DNA of 64,000 nt. It comes from Zavarzinia aquatilis. GTDB lineage: Bacteria; Pseudomonadota; Alphaproteobacteria; Zavarziniales; Zavarziniaceae. The stretch is taken from assembly GCF_003173035.1 (NCBI RefSeq), contig NZ_QGLE01000013.1:52871-116870 (forward strand). The letters run 5' to 3'. Positions 26,564 to 33,825 of this stretch are shown in pieces (the stretch's first letter is position 1; each line of letters begins with the position of its first letter). Made by a program: the position numbers and the translations under genes. Below the pieces are notes generated by a model. That model had not been told where the DNA came from. It did not search any database and saw only the letters and a program-made list of their open reading frames with translations.

Positions 26564-27187
26564 TTACCTGGCCAATTCCTCACGCATGAATCCCTTGTCG
26601 CGCAGATGACGGTAAGCGTCGATGACTTTGCGCAAACGGGCTTCGGCGGTCTTGTCGCCGCCGTTACGGTCGGGATGGTAGCGTTTTACGAGCGCCTTGT
26701 AGCGGGACTTGACGTCCGGGGCGCTGACGCCGGCGTCGAGTTCGAGAACGGCGAGGGCTTCCTTGTCCTCGGGCGAAAGGCGGCGGGCCTCGGGCACGGC
26801 GCCGCTTCGCGCCCTGCCGTCGATGCGATAGCCGGCCTCGCCCAGGAGATCGAAGGGATCGTGGGCGCCGTGCTCGGCATGATGGCGAGCCTGGGAGCGG
26901 CCGCTCGCGCGTTCGCCCAGCTTCCAGGTCGGGCGGTGCCAGGTGGCGTTCTGCGACTGATAGGTCTCGATCTCGTCGGCGCCCATGCCCTCGAACCAGT
27001 TCCAGGTGCGATTGTATTCGCGCACATGATCGAGGCAGAACCACAGCGGCGGATCGTCGGGATTGCGCGAGCGCGGCGCGCGGTATTCACCCGCGCACAG
27101 GCACCCCTCGCTGGCGCAGGGGCGCAGCGCGGCAGAGTCGCCAGGGCCGTTGGCCCGGCGTGGATAAGCACTTTCCTTACGGGGCAT
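26564..27187 (-). CDS. J-domain (DnaJ-like) protein upstream of cobS
   Basis: The 207-residue protein has a C-terminal J domain (about residues 140-200) with AVLELDAGVSAPDVKSRYKALVK-type helix II and the essential HPD in KRYHPDRNGGDK. The N-terminal half has Cys-rich CASEGCLCAGEYRAP and a region with WFCLDHVREYNRTWNWFEGM that is shared by alphaproteobacterial homologues near cobS. J proteins recruit Hsp70 (DnaK); the N-terminal Cys/His cluster may bind metal. ATG 27187 is preferred over 27220. It is first in the likely operon with cobS, cobT and the phytase-like gene, so it may help assemble the chelatase; this is inference. Confidence 0.9.
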   Translation of the reverse strand: MPRKESAYPRRANGPGDSAALRPCASEGCLCAGEYRAPRSRNPDDPPLWFCLDHVREYNRTWNWFEGMGADEIETYQSQNATWHRPTWKLGERASGRSQARHHAEHGAHDPFDLLGEAGYRIDGRARSGAVPEARRLSPEDKEALAVLELDAGVSAPDVKSRYKALVKRYHPDRNGGDKTAEARLRKVIDAYRHLRDKGFMREELAR

Positions 27188-27272
27188 CGGGGGATTATGG
27201 GTGCGGGGAAGGGCACACACAAGGTGGGGCGCGAATTAAGACGGCGCCCCGACGTCAGAGAAGGAATTCACC

Positions 27273-27539
27273 ATGCGCATGGCCGACCGAATCCGCGCGA
27301 GACTCGAAAGCGCCCTCGACGGCGCCGAAGTGACGGTGATCGACGATTCCGCCCGTCATGCCGGCCATGCCGGCGCCAACGAGGCGGGGGAGAGCCATTT
27401 CAACGTCCGCGTCCGCGCGCCCGCCTTCGCCGGACAAGGCCGGGTCGCCCGCCATCGGCTGGTCAACGGCCTGCTGGCGGATGAATTCGGCAAGGGCCTG
27501 CACGCCCTGCAACTGACCCTGCTCGCGCCCGGGGAATAA
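27273..27539 (+). CDS. bolA: BolA-family protein
   Basis: The 88-residue protein matches BolA: MRMADRIRARLESALDG, then VTVIDDSARHAGHAGA and ESHFNVRVRAPAFAG, with RHRLVNGLLADEF at the helix. The His in RHRLVN is the conserved ligand by which BolA and monothiol glutaredoxin share a [2Fe-2S] cluster. Such proteins act in iron-sulphur trafficking and stress physiology. AAGGA lies upstream. It is divergent from the J-domain gene (85 bp apart) and followed by an RTX gene 97 bp downstream. Confidence 0.95.
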   Translation: MRMADRIRARLESALDGAEVTVIDDSARHAGHAGANEAGESHFNVRVRAPAFAGQGRVARHRLVNGLLADEFGKGLHALQLTLLAPGE

Positions 27540-27636
27540 ACGACCGCGGCGATGCCCGCGGAATTGATCTGCAGCAACGGCCTGTCTTCCGACCCGGCGT
27601 ACAATCGTCGGCATCGCCAAGGCGGAAGGAGAGGCC

Positions 27637-29208
27637 ATGGACTTCGTCGGCACGAGCGGCAACGACAGGTTCACCGGAACGACCGGAAAGGACATGTTCG
27701 ACCTGACCCAGGGCGGCATCGACCGGGTCAACGGTGGCAGCGGCAGCGATTATTTCTATTTCGGCGCCACCCTGACCGCCGACGACCGGGTCAATGGCGG
27801 CAGCGATCCGCGCGACTACAACTATCTGTTCATCGAAGGGGACTATGGCGCCGGTCTCGCTCTTGGCGCCAACACCGTCCGCTACATGGACACGATCCAC
27901 ATGGCCAGCGGTCATGATTACGATCTGACCCTGAACGACGGCAATACCGCGGCCGGCCGGACGATGTATATCGCGACCTATGCCTCGGTTACCGTCGATG
28001 GTGGGGGGGCGGGCAATGCGGTCAGGGTCGACGGTTCGGCCGAAACCGATGGCACGCTGGCCTTTTTCGAGGGTTGGCAGGACAGCGTGTTCATCGGCGG
28101 GTCGCATGGCAACGTCGTCCACAGTTACCATGGCGGGCACGATGTCTTCATCGGCGGGGCGGGCGATGATTCATTCGTCATCCACTCGGGTTATGACGCG
28201 CTCGACGTCATGCAGGGCGGCGCGGGCAACGACACTCTCACCCTGGGCGGCGGCAGTCTGCTCTCCGCCAATCTGACGGGCGCCCGGATCGGCGGTTTCG
28301 AGACCATCGTTCTCGATACCTATTACGGCAATTCCTTCCACATCATGTTTTCCGACGCCTACGCGAAAGCGGGCGACGTGATCCATGTCACCACCGATGA
28401 CCGTTTCGGTCCCGCGAGCACGATGCATATCGACGTCAACGCGGGCCACGAGACCGATGCCACCTTCGTCATCACCGACGGGCGGGGCGATGACACGCTG
28501 ATCGGTGGCGGCGGCGATGACTGGATCAGTGCCGCGGAAGGAGGACGCGATCTGGTGCAGGGGCGGGGCGGTGACGATACCATCGTGTTCGGCGCCCTGA
28601 CCAAAGCCGGCAGCGCCTTCAATGGCGGCGACGGGATCGACACGCTGTTGTGCGGTGTCGGCACCGCCGCCAGTGTGATCGACCTCGCTGGCGGCACTCT
28701 CTCGGTCAGGGGCGAGGACGCCGGACGCATCGCCAATTTCGAGAATGCCGTGGGCAGCGACCGAAGCGACCGCCTGTTCGGCAACGATCTCGCCAATGAC
28801 CTGCGGGGCGGCGCCGGTCTCGACCGGATCGAGGGCAGGGCGGGCGACGACCGTCTTTACGGCGATGCCGGCAACGACAAGCTGTTCGGCGGGGCCGGGG
28901 CGGATATCCTTGCTGGCGGTACCGGGGCCGACCGTCTGGACGGCGGCGCGGGTAACGACAGCCTCGAAGGCGGCGCCGACGGCGATGTCTTCGTCTTCTC
29001 GAGGGGCGGTGGCACCGACACCGTTCAGGATTATGTCGACGGCGAGGACAGTTTCGATCTCCGGCTCAGCATCGCGGTCGATTTCGCCGATGTCGCCGCC
29101 CATATGACGCAGGTCGGCGCGGACGTCGTGATCGCCCTCGGCGCCGACCGTCTGGTCATTCTCGGGACCGATGTCGCCGCGCTCGATGCCGGCGACTTTC
29201 TGGTCTGA
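27637..29208 (+). CDS. RTX-type calcium-binding secreted protein (523 aa)
   Basis: It begins MDFVGTSGNDRFTGTTGKD and then carries FGATLTADDRVNGG, a ~110-residue region with VDGSAETDGTLAFFEGW, and a second version with VNAGHETDATFVITDGRG. The final third holds RTX nonapeptides (GGAGLDRIEGRAGDDRLYGD). The C-terminus, FADVAAHMTQVGADVVIALG, ending DAGDFLV, is the type I secretion region. No Sec signal. It is a paralogue of the next protein, with the same domain order and near-identical ends. AAGGAGAGG precedes ATG 27637. No enzyme domain was recognised; a calcium-dependent surface or adhesive role is inferred. Confidence 0.88.
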   Translation: MDFVGTSGNDRFTGTTGKDMFDLTQGGIDRVNGGSGSDYFYFGATLTADDRVNGGSDPRDYNYLFIEGDYGAGLALGANTVRYMDTIHMASGHDYDLTLNDGNTAAGRTMYIATYASVTVDGGGAGNAVRVDGSAETDGTLAFFEGWQDSVFIGGSHGNVVHSYHGGHDVFIGGAGDDSFVIHSGYDALDVMQGGAGNDTLTLGGGSLLSANLTGARIGGFETIVLDTYYGNSFHIMFSDAYAKAGDVIHVTTDDRFGPASTMHIDVNAGHETDATFVITDGRGDDTLIGGGGDDWISAAEGGRDLVQGRGGDDTIVFGALTKAGSAFNGGDGIDTLLCGVGTAASVIDLAGGTLSVRGEDAGRIANFENAVGSDRSDRLFGNDLANDLRGGAGLDRIEGRAGDDRLYGDAGNDKLFGGAGADILAGGTGADRLDGGAGNDSLEGGADGDVFVFSRGGGTDTVQDYVDGEDSFDLRLSIAVDFADVAAHMTQVGADVVIALGADRLVILGTDVAALDAGDFLV

Positions 29209-29221
29209 CGCCGACGGAAAC

Positions 29222-29249
29222 CGGCCCCCGGATCGCGCGCCGGGGGCCG
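29222..29249. terminator. GC-rich hairpin after the second RTX gene
   Basis: CGGCCCCCGG (29222-29231) and CCGGGGGCCG (29240-29249) form a perfect 10-bp stem with an 8-base loop, 13 bp after the stop. No T tract follows. Confidence 0.5.
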
Positions 29250-29335
29250 ACCGGGGTGTGACGGCGGTACGCCCGGTGTGATGAACGAACAAAAACCGCA
29301 AGCTGGCTTTGCCCGTGTCTTCGGCCCGGATTATA

Positions 29336-29368
29336 CGATCTCCATCCCAATCGTGGGCTCAGAGATCG
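29336..29368 (+). promoter_or_regulatory. Nested hairpin in the leader of the third RTX gene
   Basis: CGATCTC (29336-29342) pairs with GAGATCG (29362-29368), and inside this CCCA (29346-29349) pairs with TGGG (29354-29357). The right arm covers the weak AGAG ribosome-binding region just four bases before ATG 29373. It could tune translation, if the transcript starts far enough upstream. Confidence 0.35.
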
Positions 29369-29372
29369 CATC

Positions 29373-31358
29373 ATGAACTTCACCGGCACCAATAACGACG
29401 ACACCTATAACGGCACCAGCGCAGCCGACGTCTTCGACATGGCCCAGGGCGGCGTGGACATCGTCAATGGCAAGGAAGGCGACGACGAATTCCGCTTCGG
29501 CGCCACCCTGACCGCGGCCGACCGCGTCATCGGCGGCGACGGCTACGACCATGTGATCCTGAAGGGCGATTACAGCGCCGGCCTCGTCCTCAGTTCGACC
29601 ACGCTGCGCTATGTCGAGAGTTTCGAGATGACCTCGGGCTTCTCCTATGACATCACCATGAGCAATGGCAACCTGCAGGCCGGCGAAGTGATGACGGTCA
29701 GCGCCTATGGTGTCGGCTTCGGCGGCAGCGGCCATTACTTCCACTTCAATGGCTCGGCCGAGACCGATGGCCGCTTCAACGTCTCGGACGGTTATGGCGA
29801 CGACATCCTGATCGGCAGCCAGGGCGGCGACAGCCTGTCCATGTCCTATGGCGGCAACGATTACATCGACGGCCAGGGCGGCGGCGACGTCATCATGGCC
29901 GAGAACAATTTCGGTGCCGGCGATTTCATCAATGGCGGCGCGGGTAGCGACATCGTCTATTTCCGTGGTCTGCAGTCGGCGACGATCATCCTGAACGGCG
30001 CCAATTTCCAGAATATCGAAACGCTGGCCGTGGTCGGCAACTATGGCGCCGACTTCCAGGTCGCCGACACGCTGCTGGCGGCCGGCCAGTGGCTGAACCT
30101 CGACATGCGCAGCGTGCAGGCGGGCCAGACCGTCAATTTCATCGGCTCGCTCGAGACGGACGGCCGGTTCGACTATTATGACGGCGCGGGCAACGACCAT
30201 TTCACCGGTGGCGGTGGCGCGGACCTTTATCGCGGCGGTAATGGCGGTTCGGACATCGTCTCGGGCCTTGGCGGCGACGACTATATCTATTTCGGCGGCG
30301 ACCTCGATTCCGGCGACACCATCTGGGGCGGCGCGGGTTACGACGTGATGGACCTGACCGGCGACCTGTCGGCCGGGGTCCATTTCGCCGACGACGGCCT
30401 CGCCGGGGTCGAGCGGGTGGTGCTGCGCGACGGCTTCACCTACAAGCTGTTCTTCGCCGACGGCAATCTGAACACGGGCGAGGGACTGCTGATCAGCAGC
30501 TCGGGCAATATCGGCGCCGGCAATTCCGTCTATATCGACGCCAGCGCCGAGACCGACGCCGCCTATACGATGTATGATTCCGATGGCAACGACACGCTGA
30601 TCGGCGGCGGCGGCAACGATGTGTTCTGGTCGCTCGCCGGCGGCCGGGACAAGCTCATCGGCAATGGGGGCAACGATACCTTTGTTGTCGCCGGCCCGCT
30701 TCACGCCTACGACAGCTATAACGGCGGCGCCGACATCGACACGATCACCATCTACAACGCCGACAAGGGGGGCGTGATCGACCTGTCGACGGGCAAGATT
30801 TCCATCGGCGGCGTCGCCGGTGGCTCGGTCACGCAGATCGAGAATATTTCGGGCTCGGCCTATGCCGACACGCTGACCGGCAACAGCGCCGCCAATTTCA
30901 TCGACGGTGGCGCCGGCAACGACACAATCTCGGGCGGGCAGGGCAGCGACGATCTGCGTGGCGGCGCCGGGTCCGACAAGCTCGACGGCGGGGCCAAGGA
31001 CGACATTCTTTATGGCGATGCCGGCAACGACATCCTGCTGGGCGGCCAGGGCAACGACAATCTGTTCGGCGGCGACAATACCGACCGGCTGGATGGCGGC
31101 ATCGGCAACGATGACCTGACCGGTGGCGCGGGGCGCGATACCTTCGTGTTCTCGACCGGGACGGGTGTCGATCACGTGAAGGACTTCACCAACAATTTCG
31201 ACTATCTCGACTTCACGGGGGTCGCCGCGGATTTCGCCGATATCCAGGCTCACATGTCGCAGGTCGGCACCGATGTCGTGATCGCCTATGGCACGGACAA
31301 GTTCATCCTCGAGAACACCAGCATCGGCGTGCTTGACGCCAGCGACTTCCTGGTCTGA
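29373..31358 (+). CDS. RTX-type calcium-binding secreted protein (661 aa)
   Basis: It starts MNFTGTNNDDTYNGTSAADV and shares FRFGATLTAADRVIGGDGYD with the preceding paralogue. Three ~110-residue copies of a non-RTX module follow, each ending in a variant of GSAETDGRFxxxDGxGDD: NGSAETDGRFNVSDGYG, GSLETDGRFDYYDGAGN and DASAETDAAYTMYDSDGN. RTX nonapeptides fill residues ~500-590, and the C-terminus FADIQAHMSQVGTDVVIAYG, ending DASDFLV, is the secretion region. No transporter genes lie nearby. Calcium-dependent folding outside the cell is expected. Function of the repeated module unknown. Confidence 0.88.
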   Translation: MNFTGTNNDDTYNGTSAADVFDMAQGGVDIVNGKEGDDEFRFGATLTAADRVIGGDGYDHVILKGDYSAGLVLSSTTLRYVESFEMTSGFSYDITMSNGNLQAGEVMTVSAYGVGFGGSGHYFHFNGSAETDGRFNVSDGYGDDILIGSQGGDSLSMSYGGNDYIDGQGGGDVIMAENNFGAGDFINGGAGSDIVYFRGLQSATIILNGANFQNIETLAVVGNYGADFQVADTLLAAGQWLNLDMRSVQAGQTVNFIGSLETDGRFDYYDGAGNDHFTGGGGADLYRGGNGGSDIVSGLGGDDYIYFGGDLDSGDTIWGGAGYDVMDLTGDLSAGVHFADDGLAGVERVVLRDGFTYKLFFADGNLNTGEGLLISSSGNIGAGNSVYIDASAETDAAYTMYDSDGNDTLIGGGGNDVFWSLAGGRDKLIGNGGNDTFVVAGPLHAYDSYNGGADIDTITIYNADKGGVIDLSTGKISIGGVAGGSVTQIENISGSAYADTLTGNSAANFIDGGAGNDTISGGQGSDDLRGGAGSDKLDGGAKDDILYGDAGNDILLGGQGNDNLFGGDNTDRLDGGIGNDDLTGGAGRDTFVFSTGTGVDHVKDFTNNFDYLDFTGVAADFADIQAHMSQVGTDVVIAYGTDKFILENTSIGVLDASDFLV

Positions 31359-31368
31359 CCGGGCGCGA

Positions 31369-31391
31369 GGCCGGGGCGAACCGTCCCGGCC
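31369..31391. terminator. Short hairpin after the third RTX gene
   Basis: GGCCGGG (31369-31375) pairs with CCCGGCC (31385-31391) 10 bp after the stop codon, loop of nine bases, no T tract. Weak candidate. Confidence 0.35.
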
Positions 31392-31479
31392 CCGTCGTCG
31401 CGCGCCTCCAATCTGCTCCTAATGAGAGCAAATTTGGAAATAGCAACTTTTTAGATCACGTCTCAAACGGACGTATGAT

Positions 31480-31485
31480 TATAAT
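31480..31485 (+). promoter_or_regulatory. -10-like TATAAT upstream of the RHH gene
   Basis: A perfect TATAAT lies in an A/T-rich patch (31420-31490) of otherwise GC-rich DNA. Transcription from it would begin near 31492, which favours ATG 31518 over 31494 as the start of the following gene. No good -35 hexamer is visible, so an activator or upstream element may be needed. Confidence 0.45.
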
Positions 31486-31493
31486 GCACCCGT

Positions 31494-31733
31494 ATGAGTG
31501 GTCATGCGGGGCAGGTTATGCAGATTCGCAACGTCAAGATCAACGGGCGCAGAACCAGCATCAGGCTGGAGCCGACCTTGTGGGATGCAATCGAGGATAT
31601 CTGTCGCCGCGAAGGCCTGGGGCTGGACGACCTGTGCAACCGCGTCGCGGCCGAGCGGCCGGCGTCCAACTTCACCTCCAGCCTGCGCTGCTGGGTTGTC
31701 GACTACTACCGGGGAACGCTGGCGGCCGCCTGA
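31494..31733 (+). CDS. Ribbon-helix-helix (RHH_4-type) DNA-binding protein
   Basis: The 79-residue protein (71 if ATG 31518 is used) has IRNVKINGRRTSIRLEPTLW, then DAIEDICRREGLGLDDLCNR and NFTSSLRCWVVDYYRG. The pattern of a basic beta-strand (RTSIRLE), WDAIxxI and a later S-S-A/L-R-V helix is the ribbon-helix-helix fold of the RHH_4 family (PF13467), common in Alphaproteobacteria. It is not paired with a toxin. The target is unknown. The stop is 19 bp before the convergent aroB stop. Confidence 0.82.
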   Translation: MSGHAGQVMQIRNVKINGRRTSIRLEPTLWDAIEDICRREGLGLDDLCNRVAAERPASNFTSSLRCWVVDYYRGTLAAA

Positions 31734-31752
31734 AGGTCGGACAGACCGGGGG

Positions 31753-32874
31753 TCAGGCGGCGCGCAGCACGCGCTCGACCGCGTCGATCGCCACATCCTG
31801 GGTGATGAAGGCTTCGCCGATGCGCCGGGCGAGGATGAAGGTCAGCTTGCCGTCCTTCACCTTCTTGTCCTGGGCCATGTGGTGGATCAGGGCGTCGGGC
31901 GCCAACTCGCCGGCCAGTTGCGCCGCGCCCTCGATGTCGGATGGCGCGACGGGCAGGCCCACCGCCGCCATGTGCCGGCGCGCGCGTACCGCGTCCTGAC
32001 CGGGGCACAGGCCGAGGTCGACCGACAGGTCGAAAGCAAGGCGCATTCCGATGGCGACGCCTTCGCCATGCAACAGGCGCTGGCCGAAACCGGTCGCGGC
32101 TTCGAGCGCATGGCCGAAGGTATGGCCAAGGTTGAGCAGGGCGCGCTCGCCCGTTTCCTTTTCGTCGCGGGAGACGATGCCGGCCTTGGCGGTAACGGAG
32201 CGTCGCACCGCCTCGATCCGGGCCGCGCGGTCGCCGGCGACGAGGGCGGGGCCATGGACCTCCAGCCAGTCGAAGAAGGCGGCATCGCCGAGCAGGCCGT
32301 ATTTCACCACTTCGGCATAGCCGGCCAGCAATTCCCGCCGGGGCAGGGTCTCGAGCAGGCCGGTGTCGGCCAGCACGAGGCGCGGCTGATGGAAGGCGCC
32401 GACCAGATTCTTGCCTTGCGGCGTGTTGATCCCGGTCTTGCCGCCGACCGAGGAATCGACCTGCGACAGCAGGGTGGTCGGCACCTGCACGAAATCGACG
32501 CCGCGCTTGGCGATCGAGGCGGCGAAACCGGCGAGGTCGCCGATCACCCCGCCGCCGAGGGCGACGACGGCATCGCGCCGCTCGATCCGGAAATCGAGCA
32601 GGCGGGACATCACCTGTTCCAGCACGGTGAAGCATTTGCTGCCCTCGCCGGCCGGAACCACGATGGTCTCGTGGCGGACCCCGGCGGCATCGAGGCTGGC
32701 TTTCGCCCGGTCGAGATGCAGGGCGGCCACATGCTCGTCGGTGACGATCAGTGCCCGGCCGCGCGGAAACAGATCGCGCACGCCCGCGCCCAGCCGGTCG
32801 ATCACGCCGACGCCGATATGAACGTCATAGGCGCGGTCACCGAGGGAAACGGGGACGGTGACGGGATCAGACAT
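31753..32874 (-). CDS. aroB: 3-dehydroquinate synthase
   Basis: The 373-residue protein has the NAD-binding [35 protein letters not shown], and metal ligands in [25 protein letters not shown] and [11 protein letters not shown]. It converts DAHP to 3-dehydroquinate, the second step of the shikimate pathway, using NAD+ and Zn2+. Its start overlaps the aroK stop by eight bases, the usual alphaproteobacterial aroK-aroB order. Confidence 0.98.
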   Translation of the reverse strand: MSDPVTVPVSLGDRAYDVHIGVGVIDRLGAGVRDLFPRGRALIVTDEHVAALHLDRAKASLDAAGVRHETIVVPAGEGSKCFTVLEQVMSRLLDFRIERRDAVVALGGGVIGDLAGFAASIAKRGVDFVQVPTTLLSQVDSSVGGKTGINTPQGKNLVGAFHQPRLVLADTGLLETLPRRELLAGYAEVVKYGLLGDAAFFDWLEVHGPALVAGDRAARIEAVRRSVTAKAGIVSRDEKETGERALLNLGHTFGHALEAATGFGQRLLHGEGVAIGMRLAFDLSVDLGLCPGQDAVRARRHMAAVGLPVAPSDIEGAAQLAGELAPDALIHHMAQDKKVKDGKLTFILARRIGEAFITQDVAIDAVERVLRAA

Positions 32875-33466
32875 GCTCGATTCCTTGAACGCGGGCGACC
32901 TCGGCCAGAATGTCGTCGACCACGTGATCGTGCGGACCGTCGACGCTTTCGATGGTCAGATCCGCCTCGGCATAGACCGGATAGCGGATGTCGATCAGCC
33001 GGCCGAGGATTTCCCTCGGGTCGCCCCGTTTCAGCAGGGGGCGGTTGTTGCGTTTCTTCACCCGGCGCACCAGCACGTCGAGATCGGCGCGCAGCCAGAT
33101 CGACAGGCCGGAAGCCTTGATCCGGGCGCGGGTTTCCGGGTCCATGAAGGCGCCGCCGCCGGTGGCGAGGACATGGGGCGTGTTTTCGGTCAGCAGCCGG
33201 CCGATCACCCGGCGCTCGCCATCGCGAAAGGCGGCTTCGCCGTGGCGCTCGAAAATCTCTTCGATGGTGCAGCCGGCGGCGTTCTCGATTTCCGTGTCGG
33301 CGTCGATGAAGGGCACGTGCAGGCGCTGGGCCAGCCGCTTGCCGACCGAACTCTTGCCGGCGCCCATCAGACCGACGAGCACGATGGTGCGGGTCAGCGC
33401 AAAGGGCGGATGGGGCGGAACCGGGGCGTCGGCCTGCGGGTCCTGAATATGCGCATTGTCGTCCAC
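32867..33466 (-). CDS. aroK: Shikimate kinase
   Basis: The ~199-residue enzyme has Walker [18 protein letters not shown], the substrate-binding [20 protein letters not shown] and [13 protein letters not shown], and the lid/adenine region [13 protein letters not shown]. It phosphorylates shikimate with ATP. The start is uncertain: GTG 33466 gives a ~25-residue N-terminal extension and leaves room for promoters. An ATG at 33664 would add 66 more residues and nearly abut the divergent gene. It is co-translated with aroB. Confidence 0.94.
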   Translation of the reverse strand: MDDNAHIQDPQADAPVPPHPPFALTRTIVLVGLMGAGKSSVGKRLAQRLHVPFIDADTEIENAAGCTIEEIFERHGEAAFRDGERRVIGRLLTENTPHVLATGGGAFMDPETRARIKASGLSIWLRADLDVLVRRVKKRNNRPLLKRGDPREILGRLIDIRYPVYAEADLTIESVDGPHDHVVDDILAEVARVQGIEHV

Positions 33467-33684
33467 GGCCGGAATGTGCCCGCTGACCGCCGATCTTTCA
33501 AGGGCGCCTGGCGGTTTTCCCTCTCGCCGGGCGCACGGCTGCCCCGTGCAGGTTCCTCCCCTGAGCTTGTTCTTCGCCGGACCGAACCCTAGAATGGTCG
33601 AGGTATCACGGGATTCGTCCCGGGCACGTCCATCGTCGCCCGCGTCGCCCCATTCCCGCCTCACCCAGCTGTCAGTGTCCGGTC

Positions 33685-33825
33685 ATGTCGAAAATCCTTC
33701 TTTCCCTGGCAGCCGTGCTGGTTGTCGCCGCGATCGGCGGAGCCGTCTATCTCGCGACCTTCAACCCGCCCGTCACGCGTGAGCGGGTGGAGCAGGTTTT
33801 GCCCAATGACCGCTTCCCGGAATAG
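33685..33825 (+). CDS. 46-residue single-pass membrane micro-protein
   Basis: The frame begins ATG 33685: MSKILLSLAAVLVVAAIGGA, then VYLATFNPPVTRERVEQVLP and NDRFPE. One transmembrane helix is followed by a short polar tail rich in charges. Its last 20 bases overlap the signal-peptide start of the next gene in another frame, so the two are likely translationally coupled. It is too short for a family call. Codon use matches the neighbours (G/C at third positions), and similar micro-proteins before this gene occur in related bacteria as far as I recall, without a known role. Confidence 0.65.
   Translation: MSKILLSLAAVLVVAAIGGAVYLATFNPPVTRERVEQVLPNDRFPE

Noticed and set aside
33467..33664. N-terminal extension of shikimate kinase to ATG 33664
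   Set aside because: Would add 66 residues with no family similarity and leave only 20 bp to the divergent gene.
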